Below, piece by piece: positions 18,628 to 26,657 of a DNA stretch of 64,000 nt; position 1 is the stretch's first letter; each line of letters starts with the position of its first letter. The DNA comes from Aquificaceae bacterium (GTDB lineage: Bacteria > Aquificota > Aquificia > Aquificales > Aquificaceae). The notes beneath the pieces were generated by a model. That model was not told the DNA's origin and did not search any database. It saw only the letters and a program-made list of their open reading frames with translations. A program made the position numbers and the translations under genes. The stretch lies in assembly GCA_026981975.1 (NCBI GenBank), contig JALSHV010000006.1, positions 1 through 64,000 of the forward strand. Direction: 5' to 3'.

Positions 18628-19200
18628 TCAACACCTGTTACTGCTGAGTAATCTATCAAGGATAATGGCTACTGCGTTCCTCACGGACAAATGATTCCAA
18701 TCCCCCGCCCCGTAGATGGGTTCCAGTATGTAGTCAAAAGTGTTCATCATATCCGGTGGGATACCGTAGCCTGTCCCGAAAATCAAAAGAAAGTTTTTAC
18801 TTTTATCTTCCATAAGTTTTTCAAGCTCTTTGTAACTTATAGTGTTCTCATACTTCCTCGCATCGGTTCCTACAAGTATTGGTCTTCTTCCTTTTTCCTT
18901 TTCCAGTTCTTCTATTACTTCGTCAAGTGTGTATTTTAGCCTGACGAGTTTTACAGTTTCGTATCTTGTGGGATTTACTTTTTTTCCTTCTTCCGAAAGC
19001 CAGTAGGAGAGTTGTCTATTTATAACTATCCTTTGTCCGTCTATGGGTTGGACTATGTAAAACCTACCTACCTCATAAGCTCTGGCAGGTCTGGCAATAT
19101 CGTGAAGATCCATAGTTGTGAATGAGGTTACTACGATTTTTCCTTTTCTATCCATTGCGGGGTAATGGAGAAGTGCTATTGAAATGTGTTCGTTTTTCAT
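18628..19200 (-). CDS. SPOUT-type RNA methyltransferase-like protein
   Basis: From the start chosen here the protein has 190 residues. It has the trefoil-knot pattern of SAM-dependent SPOUT RNA methyltransferases: LVGTDARKY, LLIFGTGYGIPPDM and the C-terminal LSVRNAVAIILDRL. Its substrate is unknown. The frame stays open upstream but that part lies inside tRNA-Lys, so translation most likely begins at MKNEHISI (19200) or the ATG at 19212. It lies directly behind two tRNA genes and before mraY. Confidence 0.75.
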   Translation of the reverse strand: MKNEHISIALLHYPAMDRKGKIVVTSFTTMDLHDIARPARAYEVGRFYIVQPIDGQRIVINRQLSYWLSEEGKKVNPTRYETVKLVRLKYTLDEVIEELEKEKGRRPILVGTDARKYENTISYKELEKLMEDKSKNFLLIFGTGYGIPPDMMNTFDYILEPIYGAGDWNHLSVRNAVAIILDRLLSSNRC

Positions 19201-19211
19201 CAGATAGAACA

Positions 19212-19284
19212 TGAGCCGGCCGGGAATCGAACCCGGGACCCACGGCTTAAAAGGCCGTTGCTCTACCAACTGAGCTACCGGCTC
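19212..19284 (-). tRNA. tRNA-Lys (anticodon UUU)
   Basis: The minus strand gives a cloverleaf with acceptor GAGCCGG/CCGGCTC, anticodon stem ACGGC/GCCGT, loop CTTTTAA (anticodon TTT) and T arm CCGGGTTCGATTCCCGG; discriminator A. CCA is not encoded. Confidence 0.97.
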
Positions 19285-19301
19285 TTTTGCTCAGCCCCTA
19301 A

Positions 19302-19374
19302 TGGAGCCGACGGGACTTGAACCCGTGACCTCCGACATGCCATATCGGCGCTCTCCCAACTGAGCTACGGCCCC
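19302..19374 (-). tRNA. tRNA-Ala (anticodon GGC)
   Basis: The minus strand gives a cloverleaf with acceptor GGGGCCG/CGGCTCC containing the G3-U70 wobble pair that is the alanine identity element. The anticodon loop is ATGGCAT (anticodon GGC), with T arm ACGGGTTCAAGTCCCGT and discriminator A. CCA is not encoded. It is 17 nt upstream of tRNA-Lys in the same transcript direction. Confidence 0.97.
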
Positions 19375-19388
19375 TTTTGGGGTAAATT

Positions 19389-19544
19389 TTACAATAGCTT
19401 ACCCCTTCTTTCAAGCCGTGTCTCTTTAAACTTGGGAGGAAGAAGAAGCCTGATCTTCAGAGATTCCTTTCTTTTCTTTTTCTCCTCTTTAAATCTGTTT
19501 AAAGCATCTGCTCTCATCACTTCTAAAAGATCTCTAACGCCCAT
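19389..19544 (-). CDS. small basic protein of unknown function (51 aa)
   Basis: An open frame starts at ATG 19544 and encodes 51 residues, beginning MGVRDLLEVM. It is very rich in Lys and Arg (a run EEKKKRK, then RLLLPPKFKE and RLERRGKLL). A G-rich stretch (GGGGGTG) about 4 bases before ATG can serve as ribosome binding site. It lies just upstream of tRNA-Ala and tRNA-Lys in the same direction, and it is the only candidate gene in the 220-nt gap. I do not recognise a family. A chance frame is possible. Confidence 0.45.
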   Translation of the reverse strand: MGVRDLLEVMRADALNRFKEEKKKRKESLKIRLLLPPKFKETRLERRGKLL

Positions 19545-19595
19545 ATCACACCCCCGCTTATAGTCATTTTTAATTTACGGAAGTAACCTTTTGAG

Positions 19596-20639
19596 TCAAC
19601 TCCGGAGTTTTTTCTTCAAAGACAGAACTATATCTCTAAGTGCTTTGTTGTTTTCCGAGCTTATAGAGATATAAGCTTCCCGATGTCCTTGAGCATGACA
19701 CAGAGCTATGGTTTTTGTATTGGTGTGCTTTTTTAAAAGCCTTACTATAAAGTCTGTTCTGTAACAGTGAACTCCTGTGATGACTGTTAGATCGTAATTT
19801 CCCTGAAGAATGGAAAGATGCGGATTTGGTGGATCCAATTCCTTAGATAAATCAATTCCTCGTCCCTTAGGTCGGTAATCAGGAAGAACTAGAATATTAA
19901 GAGAAGGAAGGAGTTCTTTTAGTTTTCTTATAAATTTCGCTCCTTGTCTGCTTTTTTTATTCCAATCCCACAGTATAAGAGGTCCCACTATAAGAACAGG
20001 ATTTTCCGCCAGCAATAAACTCTTTACTATTTCCACTACAGCTTGGTTAAAGCTTATTTTTTTCCCTTTTACAAAATTACCTTTATCTGTTTTCAAAAGG
20101 AGATTTCTATCTTCAGTCGGTGCGGGAAGAGCTTTGGGTATTTTGTAGTAAGATGGAATGAATTTCTCAAGATCTTTCACAGCTGAAGGCACCTTTGGAA
20201 TCTTTTTTTTAGATCCTTTCGGCACAGGAGAGTTTTTTATGGAAAGTATTTTTTCAGAATCTTTTACAAGTAAATCAAGCTCTACTTGAAATTCTCCCTT
20301 ATAGGCTTTTTCTTCTTCTTCTATTCCTAAGCTGTAGCAAGTTGTTCCTGATATGTCAATTAGAACACCTCCTGCACCCCATTCCCTTGCTTTTTTGAAA
20401 ATCTCATGACGCTTTTCGTAGAATTCGTAGCAGCAATGTCCTATGTAGGTATATCCTTTTTCCGCACACCAGCGAAGAGTATCTTTGAGCATTTCAAAGC
20501 TTGTTATGGTTATCGGGATCATTCCTTTTTCGTAAGCAATCCTGTAAAGATCTCCTACTGAACACCCACCGCACTCTCCACAATCATCTGTATGCCTGTA
20601 ATCACACCAAGCTGGCTTTGCACAGTAAGGCAGGAGCAT
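19596..20639 (-). CDS. DUF116-like Cys-rich domain fused to a CODH/ACS epsilon-like domain
   Basis: The 347-residue protein starts with a Cys-rich domain (C6, C12, C20xxC23xxC26, GHCCYEFYE, GTTCYSLG) that resembles DUF116, a family thought to bind Fe-S. After a Lys/Pro-rich linker (about 120-190) the C-terminal part (about 195-345) is a Rossmann-like domain with NPVLIVGPLIL, DLTVITGVHCY and TKTIALCHAQGH. This resembles the CdhB/epsilon subunit of CO dehydrogenase/acetyl-CoA synthase. No other CODH gene is nearby. It lies last in the ubiA-lipoate ligase operon, which hints at a lipoyl-related or Fe-S role. Function is unknown; both domain calls are by eye. Confidence 0.6.
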   Translation of the reverse strand: MLLPYCAKPAWCDYRHTDDCGECGGCSVGDLYRIAYEKGMIPITITSFEMLKDTLRWCAEKGYTYIGHCCYEFYEKRHEIFKKAREWGAGGVLIDISGTTCYSLGIEEEEKAYKGEFQVELDLLVKDSEKILSIKNSPVPKGSKKKIPKVPSAVKDLEKFIPSYYKIPKALPAPTEDRNLLLKTDKGNFVKGKKISFNQAVVEIVKSLLLAENPVLIVGPLILWDWNKKSRQGAKFIRKLKELLPSLNILVLPDYRPKGRGIDLSKELDPPNPHLSILQGNYDLTVITGVHCYRTDFIVRLLKKHTNTKTIALCHAQGHREAYISISSENNKALRDIVLSLKKKLRS

Positions 20640-20698
20640 AACTTTTGCTTTCTTTACGTTTTCTTTTAAACTATTTCCGATACTTCCTATAACTTTAT

Positions 20699-21784
20699 TC
20701 AGGTTTTTTTTTCTATTCCCAGATCCTTGGCTTCAACTTTTCGCAAAGGAAAAAGGATAGCTTCAACAAAATCTTCAACTGTTAAATTTACACTTTCAAA
20801 TTTACTTCTTTTAAAGAAATCCCTAATTCTCTTTTCAACTTCTGAGATCGGGGTGTCTTTTAAGAAAGACTCAAGATCGTATATAAGTCTCTTGGGATTT
20901 ATAAAGAGATCTCCGTTTACTACAACTTGCTGAAGCAGATTCTTTTCAATGTCAACTTTTGCGGAGACTCTAAAAGTCCCCCCCGTGCATCGGTATATCC
21001 CGAATAAAACCTCTGAGCTGTCTGGAGCTTTTTTGACATGGTATATCCAATCTTTACTTCTGAAGTAATCTTTCTTTTCTCTGAGCAGTTTTAATTCTTC
21101 TTCCGTTAAATCTCCCCACTCACTTTTTATTCCGAACTCTTCTTCAAAGGCTTCTACAAAAGCCTTGAACACTATTTCTTTTTCTGGTATAAAACCGAGT
21201 TCCCTTTTAAGCCAAGTAACCCTGTCTTCCGCTGCTTTTATTCCCTTTGATGTGAGCTTCTCTACAGGTATTTGAAGGGACTTGAGCATTCTCTCCACGT
21301 TAAAATCCACCAACACTGTTCCTTGGTAAAGGAAAGCTTTCCCTTCAAATACACCTCCTGTGCCAGATATCTTTCTTCCTTCTACTTCTATATCGTTTCT
21401 GGGTCTGAACTCTGCTTTTATACCTAATTTCCTTAAGGCTTTCGCTGCAGCGGTGCATATTCTTGCTGTGAGCGTTTCGTAGTCTGGATCGCCGAGTTCA
21501 CTTCTGTGGGCTATTATCTCCCAACCTATTTGAGTTTCGTCAAAGTATATAGCTCCTCCTCCTGTTATCCTTCTGCCTACTTCTATTCCTTCCTTGGAAG
21601 TAAACTCTTCTCTTATTTCCTGTTCAACCGCTTGATGATAACCTATAAGAACACATTCTGGTTTGAACTGAAGAAATCTTATAGTGCTGGGAATTTTCTC
21701 CTGCGCGCGCAGGTGAAGCATTATCTCATCTAAGGCTATATTCTCATAATGAGGTCTTTCTCCTGTGAAAACTACTCTCCACAT
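20699..21784 (-). CDS. lplA: lipoate-protein ligase A-like protein
   Basis: The 361-residue protein belongs to the LplA/LipM/BirA catalytic fold. It has GRRITGGGAIYFDE (lipoate/AMP site), the invariant lysine segment GRKISGTGG and YQGTVLVDF. Residues about 250-350 form a C-terminal accessory domain like LplB, so it could use free lipoate. It starts 8 nt after ubiA and is followed by the DUF116 fusion gene. Its target proteins (glycine cleavage H protein or lipoate-binding sulfur-oxidation proteins) are not in the window. Confidence 0.82.
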   Translation of the reverse strand: MWRVVFTGERPHYENIALDEIMLHLRAQEKIPSTIRFLQFKPECVLIGYHQAVEQEIREEFTSKEGIEVGRRITGGGAIYFDETQIGWEIIAHRSELGDPDYETLTARICTAAAKALRKLGIKAEFRPRNDIEVEGRKISGTGGVFEGKAFLYQGTVLVDFNVERMLKSLQIPVEKLTSKGIKAAEDRVTWLKRELGFIPEKEIVFKAFVEAFEEEFGIKSEWGDLTEEELKLLREKKDYFRSKDWIYHVKKAPDSSEVLFGIYRCTGGTFRVSAKVDIEKNLLQQVVVNGDLFINPKRLIYDLESFLKDTPISEVEKRIRDFFKRSKFESVNLTVEDFVEAILFPLRKVEAKDLGIEKKT

Positions 21785-21792
21785 AATCTTAA

Positions 21793-22641
21793 CTATAATA
21801 ACTTATCAGCAAAAACTGTTATAAAAAAAAGAATACTTATATACCCGTTTATTGTAAAGAAAGCTCTGTTTATCTTTGAAATATCCGTAGGTTTTATCAA
21901 AAGATGTTCGTATATAAGAAAGAGAGAAAGTAGAGCAAACCCTGTAAAGTAGATAGAACCTAAATCCGGGTGTCTTAAACCGAGAACCAATAAAGCTAAG
22001 AAGGTAAGAAAGTGTAAGCCTTTTGCAAATCTCAATGCACCTGATGTCCCAAATTTTACAGCGATGGACTTTAATCCGTGCTTTCTGTCAAATTCAACAT
22101 CTTGTAAAGAATAGAGAATATCAAAACCGGAAACCCAAGATCCCATAGCTGTTCCCAGTATAAGAGCGTTAGTGGAGATCCTCTCGTTCAAAGCCACATC
22201 TACAGCAATCGGAATCAGAAAATACACTGTTCCCAAGAAGAGATGAGGGAAATAAGTAAACCTCTTAGCGTAGGGGTATACCCATAGGATAAGAATCACA
22301 AAAGGAGAAAGTAAAAGTGTTAATGTATTTATTAAAGCACAGCTTAGAAGAAAAACGCTTGCTGATAGAAAAATAAGACTCCATACTTCCTTTTTTGAAA
22401 CTTTCCCTGAGACTAAAGGCCAGTGTTTTGTTCTGGGATTTAATCTGTCGTAAGGTTCGTCTATTAATCTATTTAAAGCCATACCCAGTGTTCTTGCGCT
22501 TATAAGAGCTACAGTTATCCAGAAAACTTCTTTCACTGAAGGAGTGTTCTTAGCAAGTAAAACAACGGCTGCAAGTGCAAAGGGAAGGGCGAAAATGGTG
22601 TGTTCAAATTTAACAAGCTCTGCGTATTCTTTAAACTTCAC
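21793..22641 (-). CDS. ubiA: UbiA-family prenyltransferase (4-hydroxybenzoate polyprenyltransferase-like)
   Basis: The 282-residue membrane protein has the two Mg-diphosphate motifs of UbiA: NRLIDEPYDRLNPRT (NxxxD) and DILYSLQDVEFDRKHG (DxxxD). Eight to nine helices are visible. It attaches an isoprenoid chain to an aromatic acid for quinone synthesis. The start codon is GTG at 22641 with TATAAA only two bases before it and no Shine-Dalgarno. It heads the operon containing lplA and the DUF116 fusion gene. Confidence 0.88.
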   Translation of the reverse strand: MKFKEYAELVKFEHTIFALPFALAAVVLLAKNTPSVKEVFWITVALISARTLGMALNRLIDEPYDRLNPRTKHWPLVSGKVSKKEVWSLIFLSASVFLLSCALINTLTLLLSPFVILILWVYPYAKRFTYFPHLFLGTVYFLIPIAVDVALNERISTNALILGTAMGSWVSGFDILYSLQDVEFDRKHGLKSIAVKFGTSGALRFAKGLHFLTFLALLVLGLRHPDLGSIYFTGFALLSLFLIYEHLLIKPTDISKINRAFFTINGYISILFFITVFADKLL

Positions 22642-22660
22642 AGTTTATATTCTATTACTA

Positions 22661-22675
22661 CTGCTGATAGCAGTC
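22661..22675. promoter_or_regulatory. perfect hexamer palindrome between ubiA and mrp
   Basis: ACTGCT-GAT-AGCAGT is an uninterrupted inverted repeat (6-bp arms, 3-nt spacer) in the 96-nt divergent intergenic region. It may be an operator for either gene. It has no U-run to act as a terminator. Confidence 0.3.
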
Positions 22676-22737
22676 ATACTGTCAGGAAATATTTGCATTA
22701 TCCTTTATGTAAAAGATCTTAATCTTAGGAGGTTTTT

Positions 22738-23805
22738 ATGGCTATAAAAGAAATTATAGAAGCTCTCAAAAGTAAGGATCTTAGAGATCTTGGATTAAAA
22801 GAAAACTTAGCCCAGCTTGTGAAAGACATTAAGCTTCTTGGCAAGGAACTTGATATTTTACTCTACCTGCCCCGCCCTGGACTTGAAGATGTTTTGAAGT
22901 CAAAAGTAGAAGATGCTCTTGCACAAATGTCTTACGTGGAAAAAGTCAACGTTAAATTCTCCGGATCTCCTCCTCAGGGAATAGGACAATCTGTAGCTCA
23001 ACCCACTTTTGCAAAGAGAAAGGTGCCGGGTGTTAAATACCTTATAGCAATAGGAAGTGGTAAAGGAGGAGTGGGTAAATCCACTGTATCTGCCAATCTT
23101 GCTGTAACGTTGGCAAACTTAGGATATAAAGTAGGACTCTTAGACGCAGACGTTTACGGACCCAGTATTCCCACAATCTTAGGACTTAAAGGGGAAAGGG
23201 TTTCCCTAAATGAAAGGAACAAACTTATACCCTTGGAGAGATTCGGTGTAAAGGTTCTTTCAATAGGATTTATGCTCCCTTCGGAAGACACACCCGTAAT
23301 ATGGCGGGGACCCATGCTGATGAAGGCTCTGACTCAGTTTCTTTTTGATGTAGAGTGGGAAGATCTTGATTTTCTTATATTAGATCTACCACCGGGAACA
23401 GGAGATGTTCAGCTCACACTTGCTCAGAATACGGAGGTAACAGGAGCTTTAGTAGTTACTACTCCTCAGGACGTTGCACTTGCAGATGTGAGGAAAACAA
23501 CGGTAATGTTCAGGGAAGTGGGAATACCTCTTTTAGGGGTTATTGAAAATATGGCTTACTTTATATGTCCCGATTCCGGAAAGAAGTATTTTATTTTTGG
23601 TAAAGGTAAAACAGCTGAATTCGCTACTGCCTACGGTATTAAAGTGTTAGGTTCTATCCCTATTGATCCCGATGTTTCAGAGAGATCTGATAAGGGAGAG
23701 CCAATTACCGCTTTTGTCCCGGATTCACCGGTTTCAAAAGCTTTCAGGAGTATAGGAGAATTACTGATTCAGGAAATAATTGCAGGAGGTAAAGCTCATG
23801 TTTGA
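22738..23805 (+). CDS. mrp: Mrp/ApbC-type Fe-S cluster carrier ATPase with altered CxxC
   Basis: The 355-residue protein has an N-terminal MIP18/DUF59-like domain (about 1-85) and a ParA-like P-loop domain with deviant Walker A GSGKGGVGKST, DADVYGPS and LDLPPGTGD. Mrp/ApbC proteins carry Fe-S clusters bound by a C-terminal CxxC. Here that site reads C-P-D-S, so only one cysteine remains. A Shine-Dalgarno AGGAGG is 5-6 bases before ATG. It overlaps the NifS/IscS-like gene by 8 nt, pointing to joint function in Fe-S assembly. Confidence 0.88.
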   Translation: MAIKEIIEALKSKDLRDLGLKENLAQLVKDIKLLGKELDILLYLPRPGLEDVLKSKVEDALAQMSYVEKVNVKFSGSPPQGIGQSVAQPTFAKRKVPGVKYLIAIGSGKGGVGKSTVSANLAVTLANLGYKVGLLDADVYGPSIPTILGLKGERVSLNERNKLIPLERFGVKVLSIGFMLPSEDTPVIWRGPMLMKALTQFLFDVEWEDLDFLILDLPPGTGDVQLTLAQNTEVTGALVVTTPQDVALADVRKTTVMFREVGIPLLGVIENMAYFICPDSGKKYFIFGKGKTAEFATAYGIKVLGSIPIDPDVSERSDKGEPITAFVPDSPVSKAFRSIGELLIQEIIAGGKAHV

Positions 23806-25015
23806 AAGAAAGAAAGGTAAAAGAACAGTTTACGTAGATCATATAGCTACCACACCGGTTGCCGAAGAGGTTTTATCCGCAATGCTCCCTTATTTTAGGG
23901 AAAAATTCGGCAATCCTACATCTCTTCACAGTTTTGGGCAAATTGCTAAAAAGGCTATAAATGAGGCTAGAGAGAAAATAGCATCTTTAATAAAAGCAAA
24001 TACACCTGAGGAGATAATATTTACTTCTGGCGGAATAGAGGCTAACAATCTCGCTATAAAAGGTATATCCACAGCTTACAGAAGAAGAGGAAACCATATA
24101 ATTACCACTGCAATAGAACATTACTCTATTCTACACTCCTGTAAAAGTCTTGAAAAGGAAGGTTGGGAAATTACCTACCTTAAACCTGATAAATACGGTT
24201 TTATAAACCCTGATGAACTCAGAGAAGCTATTAGAGAAGATACAGTTTTAGTATCAATAGGGCATTCCAATAGAGAAATAGGAACAATTCAGAACATAAA
24301 AGAACTAGTTATCACCGCTAAGGAAAAGAATCCTAAGGTTATATTTCATACAGATGCAGCACCCACCTTAGGACATTATCCTGTAGATCTTAAAGATTGG
24401 GGTGTTGACGCCGCTTCTTTTACAGCACACTTGATGTATGGACCTAAGGGAGTAGGCGCTTTGTGGACACGTAAGGGGGTGAAGGTGAAACCTCTCATAG
24501 AAGGCGGGGTTCAGGAAAGAGGTGTTAGAGCGGGAACGGAAAATGTAGCTGGTATAGTAGGATTCGGTGTAGCGGCGGAACTGGCTCAAAGGGAATTAGA
24601 AGACAGAATAAAAAGACTATCTTCATACAGGGATAAACTCCGTAAAAAAATAGAGCAGGAATTAGACTATGTAGAATTTACAGGACACCCTACGCAGAGA
24701 TTACCCCATCATCTTTCTCTTATTGTTCACTTCATAGAAGGGGAAGCTATGTTACTCAGGTGTGACCTTATGGGTATAGAGACAGCTTCAGGTTCTGCCT
24801 GTGTTTCCATGGCTTTAAAGCAATCCCATGTGCTTGCTGCTATAGGTGTTCCTAAGGAAGTTTCTAACGGTTCTATAGTCTTCAGCTTTGGCAGGGAGAA
24901 CACAGAGGAAGATGTTAACTACATAGCTGAGGAATTTCCGAAAATAGTAAAATGGCTCAGATCTTTATCTCCTTTCAACGCGGAAAACTGGCAGAAATAC
25001 GTTAAATCAAAGTAA
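23798..25015 (+). CDS. NifS/IscS-family cysteine desulfurase-like protein lacking the PLP lysine
   Basis: The 405-residue protein aligns with class I cysteine desulfurases across the fold: EH before YSILHSC, HTDAAP, GPKGVGALW, ERGVRAGTEN and the active-site loop SGSACVS with Cys335. The Schiff-base lysine, normally in (S/T)xHK, is Leu212 (TAHLMYGPKG, codon ttg at 24431-24433). The usual DNAATTP is DHIATTP and the PLP-contacting Gln in DAAQ is Pro. Classical desulfurase activity is therefore unlikely; it may be a scaffold or sulfur/cluster ligand. The start at 23798 is fixed by AGGAGGT 7 bases upstream. It follows mrp with an 8-nt overlap. Confidence 0.9.
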   Translation: MFERKKGKRTVYVDHIATTPVAEEVLSAMLPYFREKFGNPTSLHSFGQIAKKAINEAREKIASLIKANTPEEIIFTSGGIEANNLAIKGISTAYRRRGNHIITTAIEHYSILHSCKSLEKEGWEITYLKPDKYGFINPDELREAIREDTVLVSIGHSNREIGTIQNIKELVITAKEKNPKVIFHTDAAPTLGHYPVDLKDWGVDAASFTAHLMYGPKGVGALWTRKGVKVKPLIEGGVQERGVRAGTENVAGIVGFGVAAELAQRELEDRIKRLSSYRDKLRKKIEQELDYVEFTGHPTQRLPHHLSLIVHFIEGEAMLLRCDLMGIETASGSACVSMALKQSHVLAAIGVPKEVSNGSIVFSFGRENTEEDVNYIAEEFPKIVKWLRSLSPFNAENWQKYVKSK

Positions 25016-25489
25016 TATACAGCAGTAAGGTTTGAGACTATTACTGTTTTTTTCCGCAACTTTCCGCAAGGCAATACCGGTTTTTGGATTTATGAGTTTT
25101 TCATTGAGTTCAATAAGAGGAATCAGAAAAAAATCCCTTTCCTCTAAATAAGGGTGAGGAATCTGAAGAAAGGGTAGCTCCAGCACCTTGTTTTTCCACA
25201 GAAGGATATCTATATCTATTTCCCTAGGACCCCATCTGTAGGTATATCTTCTTCCTATTTCCTTTTCTAATTTCTTGAGTTTATCCAGAAACTGAAAGGG
25301 ATTATGATCTGTTCTTACTTCAACAACACAGTTTAAAAAGTTAGGCTGATTTCCTACTCCCCACGGTTGGCTTTCGTAGACGGTAGATATCTTTACAATT
25401 TCACAGAAGCTCTTTAAGCCTTTAAGAGCTTTTAAAATATAGTTTACTCTGTTTCCTACATTACTTCCTAAGCCCAAGAATACGCACAC
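25007..25489 (-). CDS. folK: 2-amino-4-hydroxy-6-hydroxymethyldihydropteridine pyrophosphokinase
   Basis: The 160-residue HPPK transfers diphosphate from ATP to the pterin in folate synthesis. Visible motifs are LGLGSNVGNR, VYESQPWGVGNQPNFLNCV, and the signature WGPREIDIDILLW followed by IPHPYLEER. The start is GTG at 25489. A TATAAT-like element on the minus strand lies immediately upstream, back to back with the promoter of the next gene. Its 3' end overlaps the desulfurase-like gene by 9 nt. Confidence 0.94.
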   Translation of the reverse strand: MCVFLGLGSNVGNRVNYILKALKGLKSFCEIVKISTVYESQPWGVGNQPNFLNCVVEVRTDHNPFQFLDKLKKLEKEIGRRYTYRWGPREIDIDILLWKNKVLELPFLQIPHPYLEERDFFLIPLIELNEKLINPKTGIALRKVAEKNSNSLKPYCCILL

Positions 25490-25490
25490 A

Positions 25491-25509
25491 ATTATAAATA
25501 ATTTATAAT
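25491..25509. promoter_or_regulatory. back-to-back -10 elements in the folK / flavoprotein divergent spacer
   Basis: The 28-nt spacer is almost wholly an inverted repeat with TATAAT on the plus strand (25504-25509) and TATAAT on the minus strand (complement 25491-25496). The plus-strand box is 8 nt before ATG of the flavoprotein gene. The resulting transcripts would have almost no leader. Confidence 0.55.
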
Positions 25510-25517
25510 ATGGGTTT

Positions 25518-26657
25518 ATGAATCTTCCTAAGCTGAGAATAGGTTTCTTGGAAGTGGAAGTTCCAATAGTCCAAGGGGGAATGGGAGTAGGAATCTCTTG
25601 GGAGAACTTAGCGGGATCTGTTGCCGCTCAGGGTGCAATAGGTGTGGTATCCGCTGTCGGGACAGGTTACCGTTATCCAGATCTTGTTAAAAGAGACAAA
25701 TACGGCAGACCGATCGGTTCTCTGAATGCCCATAGTCCAGAAGCTCTTAAAAAAATGATAAGAGAAGCTAAGGAGATTTCAAAAGGCAGAGGTGCTATAG
25801 GTGTAAATATTCTGTGTGCCATTACAGATTACGAAAGAGTAGCAAGAGATGCTGCGGAAGCGGGAGCTGATTTGATAATTTCCGGTGCAGGACTTCCCTT
25901 AAAACTTCCTCAGAGTGTTGAAGGTTACGATATTGCTCTTGTTCCTATAGTCTCTTCCGCCAGAGCGCTTAACTTAATCTGCAGAACTTGGAAGCGTAAA
26001 TACAATCGGCTTCCCGATGCGGTAGTTTTAGAAGGTCCCAAATCGGGCGGGCATCAAGGCTTTAAATACGAAGATTGTTTCAAACCTCAGTATCAGCTTG
26101 AAAATCTACTTCCCGAAGTCCTTAAGGAAGCCAAAAGATGGGGAAATATACCCGTTATAGTTGCAGGAGGCATATGGAGTTACTCCGATATTCTTTGGTA
26201 TCTTGAAAAAGGAGCTTCTGGGGTTCAAATGGCTACCAGATTTGTTGCCACTCACGAATGTGACGCTCCTTTGATATACAAAGAGGTAATTCTTGAAGCT
26301 GAAAAGGAAGACATAATTCTTTTGAAATCACCTGTTGGTTATCCTTTAAGGGTTATAAGAACTCCTTTCGTGGAAAGGCTTTTAGCTGGTGTCAACGGCT
26401 GGATGGGCTGTGTTTCCAACTGTATAACACCGTGTAATAAAGGAGAAGAAGCTAAGAAGGTGGGATTTTGTATAGCTGATAGGCTGGGAGCGGCATGGCT
26501 TGGAAATTACGAGGAAGGTATATTTATAAGCGGGGCTAACGGTTATAAGTTAAAGAAGCAGGGGATAATTTATGTAAAGGAACTAATAGATATGCTCACT
26601 GGTAAAATTCCCGATCCCACTTTAGAAGATACGGGAAGAAAAATCACGGTATCCTAA
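25518..26657 (+). CDS. nitronate monooxygenase / FabK-like FMN oxidoreductase
   Basis: The 379-residue TIM-barrel flavoprotein has the N-terminal PIVQGGMGVGISW, the GVVSAVG loop, NILCAITDY, the phosphate-binding VIVAGGIWSYSDI and GASGVQMATRF. These are features of the 2-nitropropane dioxygenase/NMO family, which also includes enoyl-ACP reductase FabK. A Cys-rich segment (GWMGCVSNCITPCNKG) near residue 295 is unusual for classical NMO. The physiological substrate is uncertain. No Shine-Dalgarno; TATAAT lies 8 nt upstream. Confidence 0.78.
   Translation: MNLPKLRIGFLEVEVPIVQGGMGVGISWENLAGSVAAQGAIGVVSAVGTGYRYPDLVKRDKYGRPIGSLNAHSPEALKKMIREAKEISKGRGAIGVNILCAITDYERVARDAAEAGADLIISGAGLPLKLPQSVEGYDIALVPIVSSARALNLICRTWKRKYNRLPDAVVLEGPKSGGHQGFKYEDCFKPQYQLENLLPEVLKEAKRWGNIPVIVAGGIWSYSDILWYLEKGASGVQMATRFVATHECDAPLIYKEVILEAEKEDIILLKSPVGYPLRVIRTPFVERLLAGVNGWMGCVSNCITPCNKGEEAKKVGFCIADRLGAAWLGNYEEGIFISGANGYKLKKQGIIYVKELIDMLTGKIPDPTLEDTGRKITVS

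Noticed and set aside
19201-19269. N-terminal extension of the SPOUT methyltransferase reading through tRNA-Lys
   Set aside because: These bases form the 3' half of tRNA-Lys; the open frame there is a by-product, and family-like sequence begins at MKNEHISI.
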